Of a stretch of 51,371 nt of DNA, positions 32,922 to 41,461 are shown in pieces. Source of the stretch: JACRAO01 sp964490895 (GTDB lineage: Bacteria; Bdellovibrionota; UBA1018); contig CAZBEI010000088.1 in NCBI GenBank assembly GCA_964490895.1, forward strand, positions 1-51,371, given 5' to 3'. The notes below the pieces were generated by a model. The model saw only the letters and a list, made by a program, of their open reading frames with translations, was not told where the DNA came from and did not search any database. A program made the position numbers and the translations under genes. The first letter of the stretch is position 1, and each line of letters opens with the position of its first letter.

Positions 32922-33770
32922 ATGGGAAATACATTCGTCAATTTGCAATCAAGTCTCAGATTTATTGATCTTGTGGATATAGTCATTGTAGGGTTTATTG
33001 TTTACAGGGTTTTGCTTTTAATCAAAGGTACCCGTGCCATCCAGATGTTAGCGGGGCTTGGAATCTTAGGGATTGTTTTTTTTCTTTCATCTCGTTTTGA
33101 ACTTTTTACCACGCATTGGATGCTATCTTATTTTTTTGATTACCTCATCCTTATTGTTATCGTGCTCTTCCAAGATGATTTACGAAGAGCTTTGACCCAT
33201 GTAGGTAAAAATCCATTTTTTTCGTCCGCAGCTGCCGAAGAAGAACGAGAAATGGTAGACGAAATTGCTAAAGCCGCGACACAGTTGGCTAAAGAGAAAA
33301 AAGGGGCTCTTATTGTGATCGAAAGAGAGACGGGGCTTAAAAATTTTATTGATACGGGCGCCAGGTTGGATTCGAAAGTAAAGTCTGAGCTTTTGTACTC
33401 GATTTTTCAGACGACTTCTCCAATCCATGACGGAGCGGTGATTTTGACAGGGGGGCGCTTGTCGGCGGCAGGTTGTTTTCTACCTCTTTCTAAAGATCCC
33501 AATATTGATAAACGCTATGGGACAAGACATCGAGCGGCTTTAGGCTTAACTGAAGATACCGATGCAATTGTGGTTTTAGTTTCAGAGGAAGCTGGCGAAG
33601 CCCATTTGGTTAAAAACGGAAAAATAACAATTAATTTGAATGAACAAGAATTAAAACAAAGCTTGGTTGCACTTCTGAACTTGGCTAGCCATGGGGGTGG
33701 AAACATTCCACGCAAGATGCGTGGTTGGTTTCAATTGGCTCGCTCCAAAGACAGAAGAAGTGGAGATTGA
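32922..33770 (+). CDS. cdaA: Diadenylate cyclase CdaA
   Basis: A protein of 282 aa. Three N-terminal membrane helices fill residues about 14-85, then a DAC (DisA_N) domain makes cyclic di-AMP from two ATP. Catalytic motifs DGA (170-172) and RHR (202-204) are both intact, with GCFLPLS and LVSEEAGEAH around them. Followed by cdaR and glmM, the conserved regulator and cell-wall partner pair of CdaA in Firmicutes. This suggests that cyclic di-AMP is tied to envelope precursor supply here too. Confidence 0.96.
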   Translation: MGNTFVNLQSSLRFIDLVDIVIVGFIVYRVLLLIKGTRAIQMLAGLGILGIVFFLSSRFELFTTHWMLSYFFDYLILIVIVLFQDDLRRALTHVGKNPFFSSAAAEEEREMVDEIAKAATQLAKEKKGALIVIERETGLKNFIDTGARLDSKVKSELLYSIFQTTSPIHDGAVILTGGRLSAAGCFLPLSKDPNIDKRYGTRHRAALGLTEDTDAIVVLVSEEAGEAHLVKNGKITINLNEQELKQSLVALLNLASHGGGNIPRKMRGWFQLARSKDRRSGD

Positions 33771-33772
33771 CA

Positions 33773-34684
33773 ATGTGGGAAAAGCTGATCAGTGCATTAA
33801 CCACTAATTTTGGGGCAAAGCTCATCTCTTTTGTGTTAGCGCTTATCCTTTGGACCGTAGTCATCGGTTCTCGCTCTGTCGAAGTCACAAAAGAAATCCC
33901 CCTTGAGTTTATGGTCCCTCCTGATTTAGTTATCGCTAACGAAGTTCCCGAACACATTGCTTTTCAGCTCTTAGGACCAAAAGCATTTTTAAGAGCCATT
34001 TCGGATAGAAGAGAAGAACCCATCCGAATTAACCTGATCGGTCTTAAGGCAGGACTGATGACTCATCGATTTTTAACAGAAGATATCCATGTTCCCATTG
34101 GGGTAAAAGTCTTATCCATCCATCCCCATTCCATTGGAGTCAAGCTCGAGCTCATCAAAAAAAAGGAGGTCCCACTTCGTGTTGATCTCCGAGGAATTCC
34201 ACAGATCGGATTTCAGGTAAAAAAAATAGAAATAAGGCCTCTCTTCATCCATGTCAAAGGTGCAGAAAGTAAAATCGATGGTATTGCAGAAGTTTTAACG
34301 CGTCCTATAGACATCAGTGGGCTCAACGAACCACTCACTCTAGATGCGCCTATTGACCTCATCCAAAGAGATGTCCAAGTCGATGGAATGATCCCAAAAG
34401 TGACTATCCAGATTGAACCCACAAGTGCTAATTACAAAATTCGAAGTGTCGATGTGCGGGTTCTAAGCATGCACAAAGCTACTGTGGTAGAAAAAACAGT
34501 GACTGTGTATATTAGAACCTCCACAAAAAATTTAAGAACTCTAGATCGGTCTAAAGTTTTTGCAGTTGTGGATTTAAGGGGAAAATCGAAGGGAAAATAT
34601 GCAGAAACTGTAAAAGTAACCTTGCCCGAACAAATGGCTTTGGTTAAGGTCGTCCCTGAGAAAGTGAATATTGTTCTCTATTGA
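33773..34684 (+). CDS. cdaR: CdaR/YbbR-domain protein, regulator of CdaA
   Basis: About 303 aa from ATG at 33773, which has gtggag about 8 nt upstream and starts MWEKLISALTTNFGAKL; a longer frame would overlap cdaA by 46 bp. One membrane helix at about residues 15-35 is followed by repeated YbbR domains with characteristic EIPLEF, EVPLRVDLRGIPQIGF and TKNLRTLDRSKVFAVVDL strands outside the membrane. In known systems YbbR proteins bind CdaA and tune cyclic di-AMP synthesis. It lies 2 bp after cdaA. Confidence 0.88.
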   Translation: MWEKLISALTTNFGAKLISFVLALILWTVVIGSRSVEVTKEIPLEFMVPPDLVIANEVPEHIAFQLLGPKAFLRAISDRREEPIRINLIGLKAGLMTHRFLTEDIHVPIGVKVLSIHPHSIGVKLELIKKKEVPLRVDLRGIPQIGFQVKKIEIRPLFIHVKGAESKIDGIAEVLTRPIDISGLNEPLTLDAPIDLIQRDVQVDGMIPKVTIQIEPTSANYKIRSVDVRVLSMHKATVVEKTVTVYIRTSTKNLRTLDRSKVFAVVDLRGKSKGKYAETVKVTLPEQMALVKVVPEKVNIVLY

Positions 34685-34725
34685 TGAGATATGGTGATGA
34701 GATGACGGTTTAAGAGGCGCTAAAA

Positions 34726-36135
34726 ATGAGTTCAGAAAGCAAAATAAAATTATTTGGAACAGATGGGGTCAGGGGGCTCGCTAACGAGTTTCCGATGACC
34801 GGAGAGATTGCAATGGCTGTAGGTAGAGCGGTTGCTTATGTCTTGAGAGAAGGAACCGCTCCTTCACTCAAAAAGTCTTCTCAATCTTTAGGCCGAGCAT
34901 TGAGAAAAACAAAGATTGTGGTTGGCAAAGACACGAGATTATCGGGCTACATGCTAGAACAAGCGCTCACCTCCGGACTTTGTTCGATGGGAGCCGATGC
35001 AATCTTGATTGGTCCACTTTCTACTCCTGGAGTTGCCTTTGTAACACAGAGTATGCGTGCAGATGCAGGAGTGATGATCTCGGCTTCTCACAATCCTTAT
35101 TACGACAATGGGATTAAGATCTTTTCTGCCGATGGTTATAAGTTGCCTGACGAAATTGAAAACGAAATTGAGCGCCTTGTTTTTTCGAATGAGATCGACA
35201 AGCATCGACCGACTGCAGATCTTGTTGGAAAAGCTTTTCGAATTGATGACGTCCACGGGCGCTATATTGTCTTTTTAAAATCACTTTTTCCGAAGGACCT
35301 TGACCTTTTGGGACTTCGAATTGTTTTAGATTGTGCAAATGGTGCAGCCTATAAGATTGCGCCTTTTGTGTTCGAAGAACTAGGTGCAGAAGTGATTAAA
35401 AAAGGAGTGAGCCCCAATGGTTTAAATATCAATGACAAGTGTGGGGCACTTTATCCAGAAAATATTGCACAGGCCAGTGTTGAGTTTCGAGCAGATATTG
35501 GAATTTCATTAGACGGAGATGGTGATCGTTGTATTTTGTCAGATGAACTGGGCGAAATTGTAGATGGGGATCAAATCATCGGGCTTTGCGCCATTCAGAT
35601 GGAAAAAGATAAGAATCTAGCTAAAAATACGGTTGTGACAACACCGATGTCCAATGTAGGCCTAGAACTCACTTTGAAAGAATATGGAATTTCTATGGTT
35701 CGCTCTCAAGTGGGGGATCGACACGTGGTAGATACCATGCGAAAGAATGGGTTTAATTTGGGCGGAGAGCAGTCTGGACATGTTGTTTTTTTAGATCAGT
35801 CTACAACTGGCGATGGAATCGTAGCGGCCCTAAAGGTTTTAGAGGCTATGCGTCGAAGCGGAAAACCTCTCTCAGAGTTGAGAAAAGCCATCAAGCTGCT
35901 CCCACAGGTCAGAGAAGACGTGAGGGTTTCCAGGAAAAAACCGTTTGATGAAGTCCCAGAAATTTCAAAAAGCATCCTTTATGCACAAGATGCACTCAAG
36001 GAGCGAGGAAGGGTCTTTGTTCGCTATTCGGGCACAGAACCTTTGGCCCGAGTTTTGGTGGAGGGAGAAGATTCAAAACTGATCCACCAGCTAGCCAGCC
36101 TGATTTCAAAAAGTATTTTACGCACTTTGGGCTAA
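34726..36135 (+). CDS. glmM: Phosphoglucosamine mutase
   Basis: A protein of 469 aa. It interconverts glucosamine-6-P and glucosamine-1-P for UDP-GlcNAc, peptidoglycan and lipopolysaccharide. The N-terminal LFGTDGVRG, the phosphoserine loop ISASHNP (Ser near residue 121), the metal loop LDGDGDRC and the C-terminal phosphate-binding RYSGTEPLARV are intact. The N-terminal region contains a short Lys/Ser insert around residues 48-62. It follows cdaR by 41 bp and is part of the cdaA-cdaR-glmM module. Confidence 0.97.
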   Translation: MSSESKIKLFGTDGVRGLANEFPMTGEIAMAVGRAVAYVLREGTAPSLKKSSQSLGRALRKTKIVVGKDTRLSGYMLEQALTSGLCSMGADAILIGPLSTPGVAFVTQSMRADAGVMISASHNPYYDNGIKIFSADGYKLPDEIENEIERLVFSNEIDKHRPTADLVGKAFRIDDVHGRYIVFLKSLFPKDLDLLGLRIVLDCANGAAYKIAPFVFEELGAEVIKKGVSPNGLNINDKCGALYPENIAQASVEFRADIGISLDGDGDRCILSDELGEIVDGDQIIGLCAIQMEKDKNLAKNTVVTTPMSNVGLELTLKEYGISMVRSQVGDRHVVDTMRKNGFNLGGEQSGHVVFLDQSTTGDGIVAALKVLEAMRRSGKPLSELRKAIKLLPQVREDVRVSRKKPFDEVPEISKSILYAQDALKERGRVFVRYSGTEPLARVLVEGEDSKLIHQLASLISKSILRTLG

Positions 36136-36138
36136 AAA

Positions 36139-36858
36139 ATGCGCCCACGTCTAGGTGTCAATATTGATCATCTTGCGACGCTGAGGCAACTGAGAGGGAC
36201 CTCTTATCCTGATTTGATAGAGGCTCTCACGATTGTCGAAAAAGCAGGGGCTGATCAAATCACTGTTCACCTCAGGGAGGATCGTCGTCACATTCAGCCG
36301 CAAGACGTCAAAGAGCTTCGTGCGCGGATCAATATTTTGCTGAATTTAGAGATGGCGGCAACCGAGAGCATGGTCCGATTTGCACAAAAAATAAAGCCTG
36401 ATATCATATGTTTGGTCCCTGAAAAAAGACAGGAACTCACCACAGAGGGTGGACTGAATCTAGCAAAAAATTATAAAAAAATATCTCAAACCATACAAGC
36501 CCTCAAAAAATCTAAAATCAAAGTGAGTTTGTTTGTAGAACCCACTTTGAACAGCATAAAGCTGAGTCATGCTTTAGGGGCTGACGCAGTAGAGCTCCAC
36601 ACAGGCTCGTTTGCTTTGGCGAGTCGGGCGTCCCTAAAAAAAGAAATTTTTAGAATTCATTCGGCTGTAAATACTGCTACGCAGTTAGGGCTCAGAGTCC
36701 ATGCTGGCCACGGACTGGATTATAAAAACATACGGCTTTTGCTTGCGGAGCCTGGAATTGAAGAATACAATATTGGTCATTCTATAGTTTGTAGGGCCGC
36801 TATGGTAGGGCTAGAACGCGCTGTGAGAGAAATGATTTCAGCACTCCGAGCGCCCTGA
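36139..36858 (+). CDS. pdxJ: Pyridoxine 5'-phosphate synthase
   Basis: A protein of 239 aa. It condenses 1-deoxyxylulose-5-P with 3-amino-2-oxopropyl phosphate in vitamin B6 synthesis. The motifs GVNIDHLATLRQLRGT, ITVHLREDRRHIQ, LVPEKRQELTTEGG and HAGHGLDYKN are all present. ATG at 36139 is 3 bp after the glmM stop. acpS, often next to pdxJ, is not present, and the next gene is nnr. Confidence 0.97.
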   Translation: MRPRLGVNIDHLATLRQLRGTSYPDLIEALTIVEKAGADQITVHLREDRRHIQPQDVKELRARINILLNLEMAATESMVRFAQKIKPDIICLVPEKRQELTTEGGLNLAKNYKKISQTIQALKKSKIKVSLFVEPTLNSIKLSHALGADAVELHTGSFALASRASLKKEIFRIHSAVNTATQLGLRVHAGHGLDYKNIRLLLAEPGIEEYNIGHSIVCRAAMVGLERAVREMISALRAP

Positions 36859-36870
36859 GAGGTTGTTTTT

Positions 36871-38478
36871 ATGTCATTGCTTAAACCCATGCGTATTTGT
36901 TCGTCTCAAGAAATGAGAGAGCTCGATCTTATTTCGGAAAAAGAATATTTGATTGACGCCAGTATCCTCATGGAAAATGCTGGAAAATCATCGGCACAAT
37001 TGATTTTGGAAAAATTTCCGAATGCTGGAAAAAATACTGAAATTCTAATTTTTGCCGGAAAAGGCAACAATGCGGGTGACGCTTTTGTGGTGGCTCGCCA
37101 GCTCATCTGCTTAGATCGAAAGGTGAGGGTTTTTCACCTCAATCCAGGCACAAAACAGAGTGGTGCCACCCAAAAAAATTTCGAAATTTTAAAAAAAATG
37201 AAGGCCCGATTGACCACTGTCGAAACTATCTCAGATCTAGAGTCTTTTTTTAAGAGTTCATTAGGTCCCTACACTATTGTAGACGGGATTTTAGGCACAG
37301 GACTAAAAGGCGAGCTCGATGGCATCTATTATGATGTAGTAGAAATGATCAATGGTCTCAAATCAAACGAAGTTATTTCACTAGATATCCCCACGGGGGT
37401 CAATGGAGATACGGGGATGATTCATGGGACTTCTATTTTAGCCAATTTGACTCTTTCTTTAGGATTTCCAAAACTTGGGCATTTTCTTCCACCCGGAGCG
37501 GGGAGGCGAGGGGAGTTGATCAATTTGGATATTTCTCTACCTCCACGATTTAGAAAAGAAGGAGATAAGTTTCTTTTAACAAAAGCCCCTATGAGTGCTC
37601 TGATTAAAGAGAGAGATCGCTATGGGCATAAAAACTCCTTTGGACATACTCTTTTGATTGGGGGGAGTCCGGGGCGCTTAGGTGCCATTGCCATGGCGGC
37701 TCGGGCCTGCCACAAAATGGGAACAGGATTAGTGACCACTGCTACATGGGAGGAATGCTTTGACTCTCTTTTTACTAAATTGCCCAACGAAACGATGTCA
37801 TTGCCTCTTAAACTCTCGGGTCCAGAGTATGAAATTTATAAACAAAATCTAGATCATTATACAAGCATCGTCATCGGCCCAGGACTTGGAGTCTCTGAGA
37901 GAGGGAGAAACTTAATAAAAGAGTTGCTCTCTCTCTATCATGGGCCCATCGTAATTGACGCAGACGCTTTGAATCTTATTGCAGAATACCATTTGCATGA
38001 TTTATTGATAAATCGTGCAAATGCTCCAACCGTGCTCACGCCTCATCCCGGTGAGATGGCTCGATTTTTAAAACTCTCCAAAGAAAGTATCAAAGAAAAC
38101 CCAATTCAGTCCGTGCGTGAGGCAGTCCAAAAAACCCACGCCATTGTGGTATTAAAAGGAGCGGCGACGTTGATTGGTTCTCCAGAGGACCATCTCTACC
38201 TCAATCATTATCCCAATGATGGGATGGCCACGGCTGGCAGCGGGGATGTTCTATCCGGAATGATAGGAGGACTGTTGGGACAAAAAATGGACGCCTTTCA
38301 GGCTACGCTTTTGGGTGTGTTTGTCCATAGCTTAGCAGGGGAGTTTGCAGCCAAGAGCTTTGGCCATAGGAGCATGACAGCGCCTGATATTATTGATAAC
38401 ATCAGCCATGCCTTCAAAGAGCTCAAAGCCACTTCTGATTCCCACCTCTCTGTGGAAGCACGTACCAAATTGTACTGA
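36871..38478 (+). CDS. nnr: Bifunctional NAD(P)HX epimerase / ADP- or ATP-dependent dehydratase
   Basis: A protein of 535 aa. It repairs hydrated NAD(P)H. The N-terminal half (about 1-215) is the YjeF_N epimerase with MENAG, FAGKGNNAGDAFVVAR, DGILGTGLKGELDG and SLDIPTGVNGDTG. The C-terminal half is the ribokinase-like dehydratase with LLIGGSPGRLGA, IVIGPGLG, VLTPHPGEMARFL and the nucleotide loop AGSGDVLSGMIGGLL. The tsaE frame overlaps its 3' end. Two-domain architecture is the common bacterial form. Confidence 0.96.
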   Translation: MSLLKPMRICSSQEMRELDLISEKEYLIDASILMENAGKSSAQLILEKFPNAGKNTEILIFAGKGNNAGDAFVVARQLICLDRKVRVFHLNPGTKQSGATQKNFEILKKMKARLTTVETISDLESFFKSSLGPYTIVDGILGTGLKGELDGIYYDVVEMINGLKSNEVISLDIPTGVNGDTGMIHGTSILANLTLSLGFPKLGHFLPPGAGRRGELINLDISLPPRFRKEGDKFLLTKAPMSALIKERDRYGHKNSFGHTLLIGGSPGRLGAIAMAARACHKMGTGLVTTATWEECFDSLFTKLPNETMSLPLKLSGPEYEIYKQNLDHYTSIVIGPGLGVSERGRNLIKELLSLYHGPIVIDADALNLIAEYHLHDLLINRANAPTVLTPHPGEMARFLKLSKESIKENPIQSVREAVQKTHAIVVLKGAATLIGSPEDHLYLNHYPNDGMATAGSGDVLSGMIGGLLGQKMDAFQATLLGVFVHSLAGEFAAKSFGHRSMTAPDIIDNISHAFKELKATSDSHLSVEARTKLY

Positions 38479-38902
38479 AGCTCAATTTTCAAAAATTGCT
38501 CTGGAAATGTGCAGTGAGATTTTAAGTTGTGATCGGATTTTATTGTCTGGCCCAATGGGAGTAGGGAAGTCTACTTTTGCAAGAGCTTTACTCTCTTGTC
38601 TTAAAGTAGAACCCACCCCACAGGGTAGTCCTACTTTTTCTATCGTCAACGAATACGATTCTCCACGTGGGAGCATTATCCACATGGATCTCTACCGCAT
38701 CACATCACCAGAGGAAATCGAAGAGAGAGGACTTCCTTTCTACTTTTGGGAGAAAAAAGCCATTATTTTAACAGAGTGGCTGGAGCTCTTTCCAGAATTG
38801 AGAACAGAGATCTTAAAGCAATATTCTTTCGGAAAATGGCTGATAGAATTATCCTTTATTTCTGCCCCCTTAGTAAGAGACCTAAAAATTTCTAGAATTT
38901 AA
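38408..38902 (+). CDS. tsaE: tRNA threonylcarbamoyladenosine biosynthesis ATPase TsaE
   Basis: About 164 aa from ATG at 38408. It is the ATPase partner of TsaBD in t6A37 modification. Walker A is GPMGVGKST, followed by QGSPTFSIVNEYDSP and HMDLYRI, which define the family. The start is uncertain. ATG 38408 implies a 71-bp overlap with nnr, and the family N-terminus would suggest a start near TEAQFSKIALEM, where only non-standard codons are available before ATG 38507. The C-terminus includes WLELFPEL. nnr and tsaE are commonly adjacent. Confidence 0.88.
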   Translation: MPSKSSKPLLIPTSLWKHVPNCTEAQFSKIALEMCSEILSCDRILLSGPMGVGKSTFARALLSCLKVEPTPQGSPTFSIVNEYDSPRGSIIHMDLYRITSPEEIEERGLPFYFWEKKAIILTEWLELFPELRTEILKQYSFGKWLIELSFISAPLVRDLKISRI

Positions 38903-38989
38903 TAATAAATTTGCTCAACTAAAACGAATTTTATCCGATCAGTCTAATACGGAACGTTTTATTAATTTTAACCCGAAAGGAATTTTCTT

Positions 38990-39136
38990 ATGAAAAAACT
39001 CGCTCTTATTTTTTCTACATTATCAGTGTTGTTGGTCTTTTTAATGGCCCAAGTTAGTTGCGGCAAAAAATCATCGACTGACTCAGCTGCAACTACAACG
39101 ACATTGCCGACCCAAGTGTCTACCGATGTCAATTAA
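38990..39136 (+). CDS. Small lipoprotein, 48 aa
   Basis: ATG at 38990 with aagga about 9 nt upstream. The product is a lipoprotein signal peptide (MKKLALIFSTLSVLLVF ... AQVSC) followed by GKKSSTDSAATTTT and a stop. The residues after the lipobox nearly match those of the 450-aa lipoprotein at 28669. It could be a genuine small lipoprotein or the truncated N-terminus of a longer paralogue. A second leader-bearing gene starts 34 bp downstream. Confidence 0.55.
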   Translation: MKKLALIFSTLSVLLVFLMAQVSCGKKSSTDSAATTTTLPTQVSTDVN

Positions 39137-39169
39137 TTTTAAAATAAATAAAAATTTTAGGAGAATAAA

Positions 39170-40319
39170 ATGAAAAAAATATTTTTACCGATCTCTGTGT
39201 TCTCAGTGGTGTTGTTGAGTGGTGTTGTTGAGTGTTGTCGTTTTAAAAACAAATAAAACAACAACTCTAGTTGATTCAAAAAAGTTGGCCCAAGCGGAAG
39301 AGCTTTTTAGCATGTTAGACAGTAAGCTAGCTTTTGTTGGGCAAGTGATGGCTGCTGAGGAAGGAGACGCCACTTGTAATGGTATGTCTCAGGCTGCCTG
39401 GACGGCATGTCAAACAGCCAATGGTGCATATTTGCATGGCGCCCTTAACTTTTTTAATAATACACTTTGTATGTTAAATAAAGGCTTTACCTCTGAGGTC
39501 GAATCTGCACTTTGCCATTTTTCAAAAAGCATGGCGATGAACCCCGACAAGTCAACTTCTCAGACTATTACAAAGACTTTTGGAGGAAAGACAGTAGCTT
39601 TGAGCATCGCTCCCCCCACAGAAGCTTTTGCGATAGCGGCCGGCTATGACGCAAAAGCAACAGTGGCGATCAATGGAACAAACTTTATGATTTTATACTG
39701 GGGTGGGACTGATAAAAGCTCGAAGGGGTTTTTAATTCAAGGAGCCAGTGGATTTGCTATAGGCGAAAAACACCCTTCGTACATCGAGTGGAGTCGAACA
39801 GACGCTACCAACCAGTATGTAAAAGTTTTTGTAGGGAGCTTTACAACTACCTATTTGGCAACCGTTGGGACAGGATCAAAGGACAACCCAAAGGGTGGAG
39901 ATCGGGCCATGTTTGGGAAAGCAACTTATAATTCTACCACAAAAGCAACGACTGCTCAGGTTGTCTTAATCGAAGGACAAAGAGGAGCTGGAACAGCAAC
40001 CACACCGGCATGCTATAGAATGTTTGCCAGTGGCACAAAAGACGACACGGTCACTGTTGCAAAAACAGACAATGCACATTCTTCCACGGGACATGCTGTC
40101 ACAAGCACCTTTAAAGACAAGACAGACATGGATGCCTTTAGCGAAAAAGACAGTAAGACTTTAGCAAATGGCACAGGAAATCTAGGAGCAGGACTATTCG
40201 GGACCCTTGTGATTGCATTTGATAAATCCTGCAATGATGTCAATGGAGCAGCTTCAGCTGGAAAACCCTTTGCAAGTAGCGATGTCAACTTTACTGCTGT
40301 AGTGGCTGATATTTTTTAG
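39170..40319 (+). pseudogene. Secreted/lipoprotein-like gene with frameshifted leader
   Basis: ATG at 39170 (preceded by aggag) starts a leader MKKIFLPISVFSVVLLS that runs to an early TAA at 39254-39256. The long downstream frame, about 350 aa ending at 40319, continues from the same region in another frame. A perfect 13-bp tandem duplication (39206-39231) sits at the junction. Removing one copy joins leader and body in one frame. The body has spaced cysteines (TCNGMSQAAW, NTLCMLN, SALCHFS, PACYRMF, DKSCNDV) and Thr/Ser-rich strands. Function unknown. A GTG at 39219 could give a leaderless product. Confidence 0.65.
39206..39231 (+). repeat. 13-bp tandem duplication causing a frameshift
   Basis: gtggtgttgttga occurs twice without interruption, followed by a partial third copy (gtgttg). 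Because 13 is not a multiple of 3, it shifts the frame between the leader and the body of the surrounding gene. Confidence 0.85.
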
Positions 40320-40351
40320 ATAGGTAGTGCTTAAAAGTTAGCGTTATTTTT

Positions 40352-40390
40352 AAAGAGTAGGTTCTCAAAAGAGAACCTACTCTTTTTTTT
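40352..40390 (+). terminator. Strong intrinsic terminator
   Basis: A perfect 15-bp stem, aaagagtaggttctc paired with gagaacctactcttt, loop aaaa, followed by a run of T to 40390. It lies between the convergent secreted-protein gene and the unknown minus-strand gene. The T-run favours the plus strand. Confidence 0.92.
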
Positions 40391-40434
40391 ATCTTTCACT
40401 TAAAATTAAAAAATTTTATCTATACAGCCGCGAG

Positions 40435-41292
40435 TTAAGCTGCTTTTCTAAGAGAGGGCTTGTTCATGAGTGCGAGGGTTTCGATGAGTGTAGGCCTGAC
40501 ACTTTTGGCGGAAATAACTGCCAAAACTCCGCGGCAGGCAGCGAGCTCGCCCACTCTGAGAAGTGCAAGCCATTCGTTTTGATTGATCCCAAAAGCCCCT
40601 CGGATCACATTTCGATTGCTCATGATATTGGTCATTGTACCGGGTGGAGAAAATTCTACAAATCCTGTTTTGACAAATAAGTTCCAAACTTCTGGAACTA
40701 TACGGGGGTCCCATTTCAGTCCTGTCCAAAGGAGGAGTCTTTCTTGAGGTTTGACAGTAGCTGCGCTCAAGAAATGGGGTATCGAAGCATCTGAGGAATC
40801 AGATTGAATGGCTAAAAATAAAATACTGTAGGCTCCTGCGCTAAATAAATTTTGTAAGCCTAATGCAAGGGAGTCTTTTTGAACATCAAGCTCGCCTAGA
40901 TTCCAAACAACAGGTTGCGTAGATTGAGGCTCGGTGGCTAGTTTTTTGACTCGGGGTTGAATTTTTGGAGTTTTGGTCAGATCTTGAGTGACTTGAGGTT
41001 TGGGCAATAGTTTTTTCTTTTTTGAAACTTCAGGTGGCTTTTCGCCCGGTCTGAGTACGACTTCGAATTCCAGTCCAGAAGTATCTATCGACTCGATCGA
41101 AATTTCCCCCTGTCCTTCTTGAGGCATGGAGTGTGGGGAGAGGGCTTGTTCTTGTCTTTTTTTCCGATTGAGTAGATCCTCCAGGGGTAAATTAGACTTA
41201 CTTTCTTCTAAGTTGTTGATATCTATCTCAATTTCTTTTTTATGCCCCTTTTTAAATGGATCCAAGAGTAGTGCCCCCTTTGTCTTAAGCAT
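40435..41292 (-). CDS. Unknown protein with disordered N-terminus
   Basis: A protein of 285 aa. Residues 1-125 are charged and low in hydrophobics, with a KKGHKKEIEIDINN start and a Lys/Pro/Gln-rich stretch, so probably disordered. Residues 130-285 look folded and mostly helical (LALGLQNLFSAGAYSILFLA, ERLLLWTGLKWDPRIVPEVW, NQNEWLALLRVGELAACRG). No signal peptide or catalytic motif was seen, and I do not recognise a family. It is divergent from the Rrf2 gene with 169 bp between. Cytoplasmic and possibly part of a larger assembly, which is speculation. Confidence 0.65.
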   Translation of the reverse strand: MLKTKGALLLDPFKKGHKKEIEIDINNLEESKSNLPLEDLLNRKKRQEQALSPHSMPQEGQGEISIESIDTSGLEFEVVLRPGEKPPEVSKKKKLLPKPQVTQDLTKTPKIQPRVKKLATEPQSTQPVVWNLGELDVQKDSLALGLQNLFSAGAYSILFLAIQSDSSDASIPHFLSAATVKPQERLLLWTGLKWDPRIVPEVWNLFVKTGFVEFSPPGTMTNIMSNRNVIRGAFGINQNEWLALLRVGELAACRGVLAVISAKSVRPTLIETLALMNKPSLRKAA

Positions 41293-41365
41293 CGGTTAGT
41301 TTTGATGGGTATATGAGTCTTTATTTTAAAAAATAAAAGGGGACTAAAAAAAACTGGAATATTAG

Positions 41366-41394
41366 TTGACGTAGTAACTACGGCATGGTAACTC
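41366..41394 (+). promoter_or_regulatory. Promoter with embedded dyad upstream of the Rrf2 gene
   Basis: TTGACG (41366-41371) and TAACTC (41389-41394), spacer 17 bp. A small dyad, gtagt-a-actac (41371-41381), lies in the spacer and could be a regulator site. The Rrf2 start is 68 bp downstream of the -10, behind a good Shine-Dalgarno (ggagag). Confidence 0.45.
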
Positions 41395-41461
41395 TGTCAC
41401 TAAGATTTGCCAGAGAGATATGATTGAGAAAACCGCCTAAGAAATAAAGGGAGAGAAAAAC

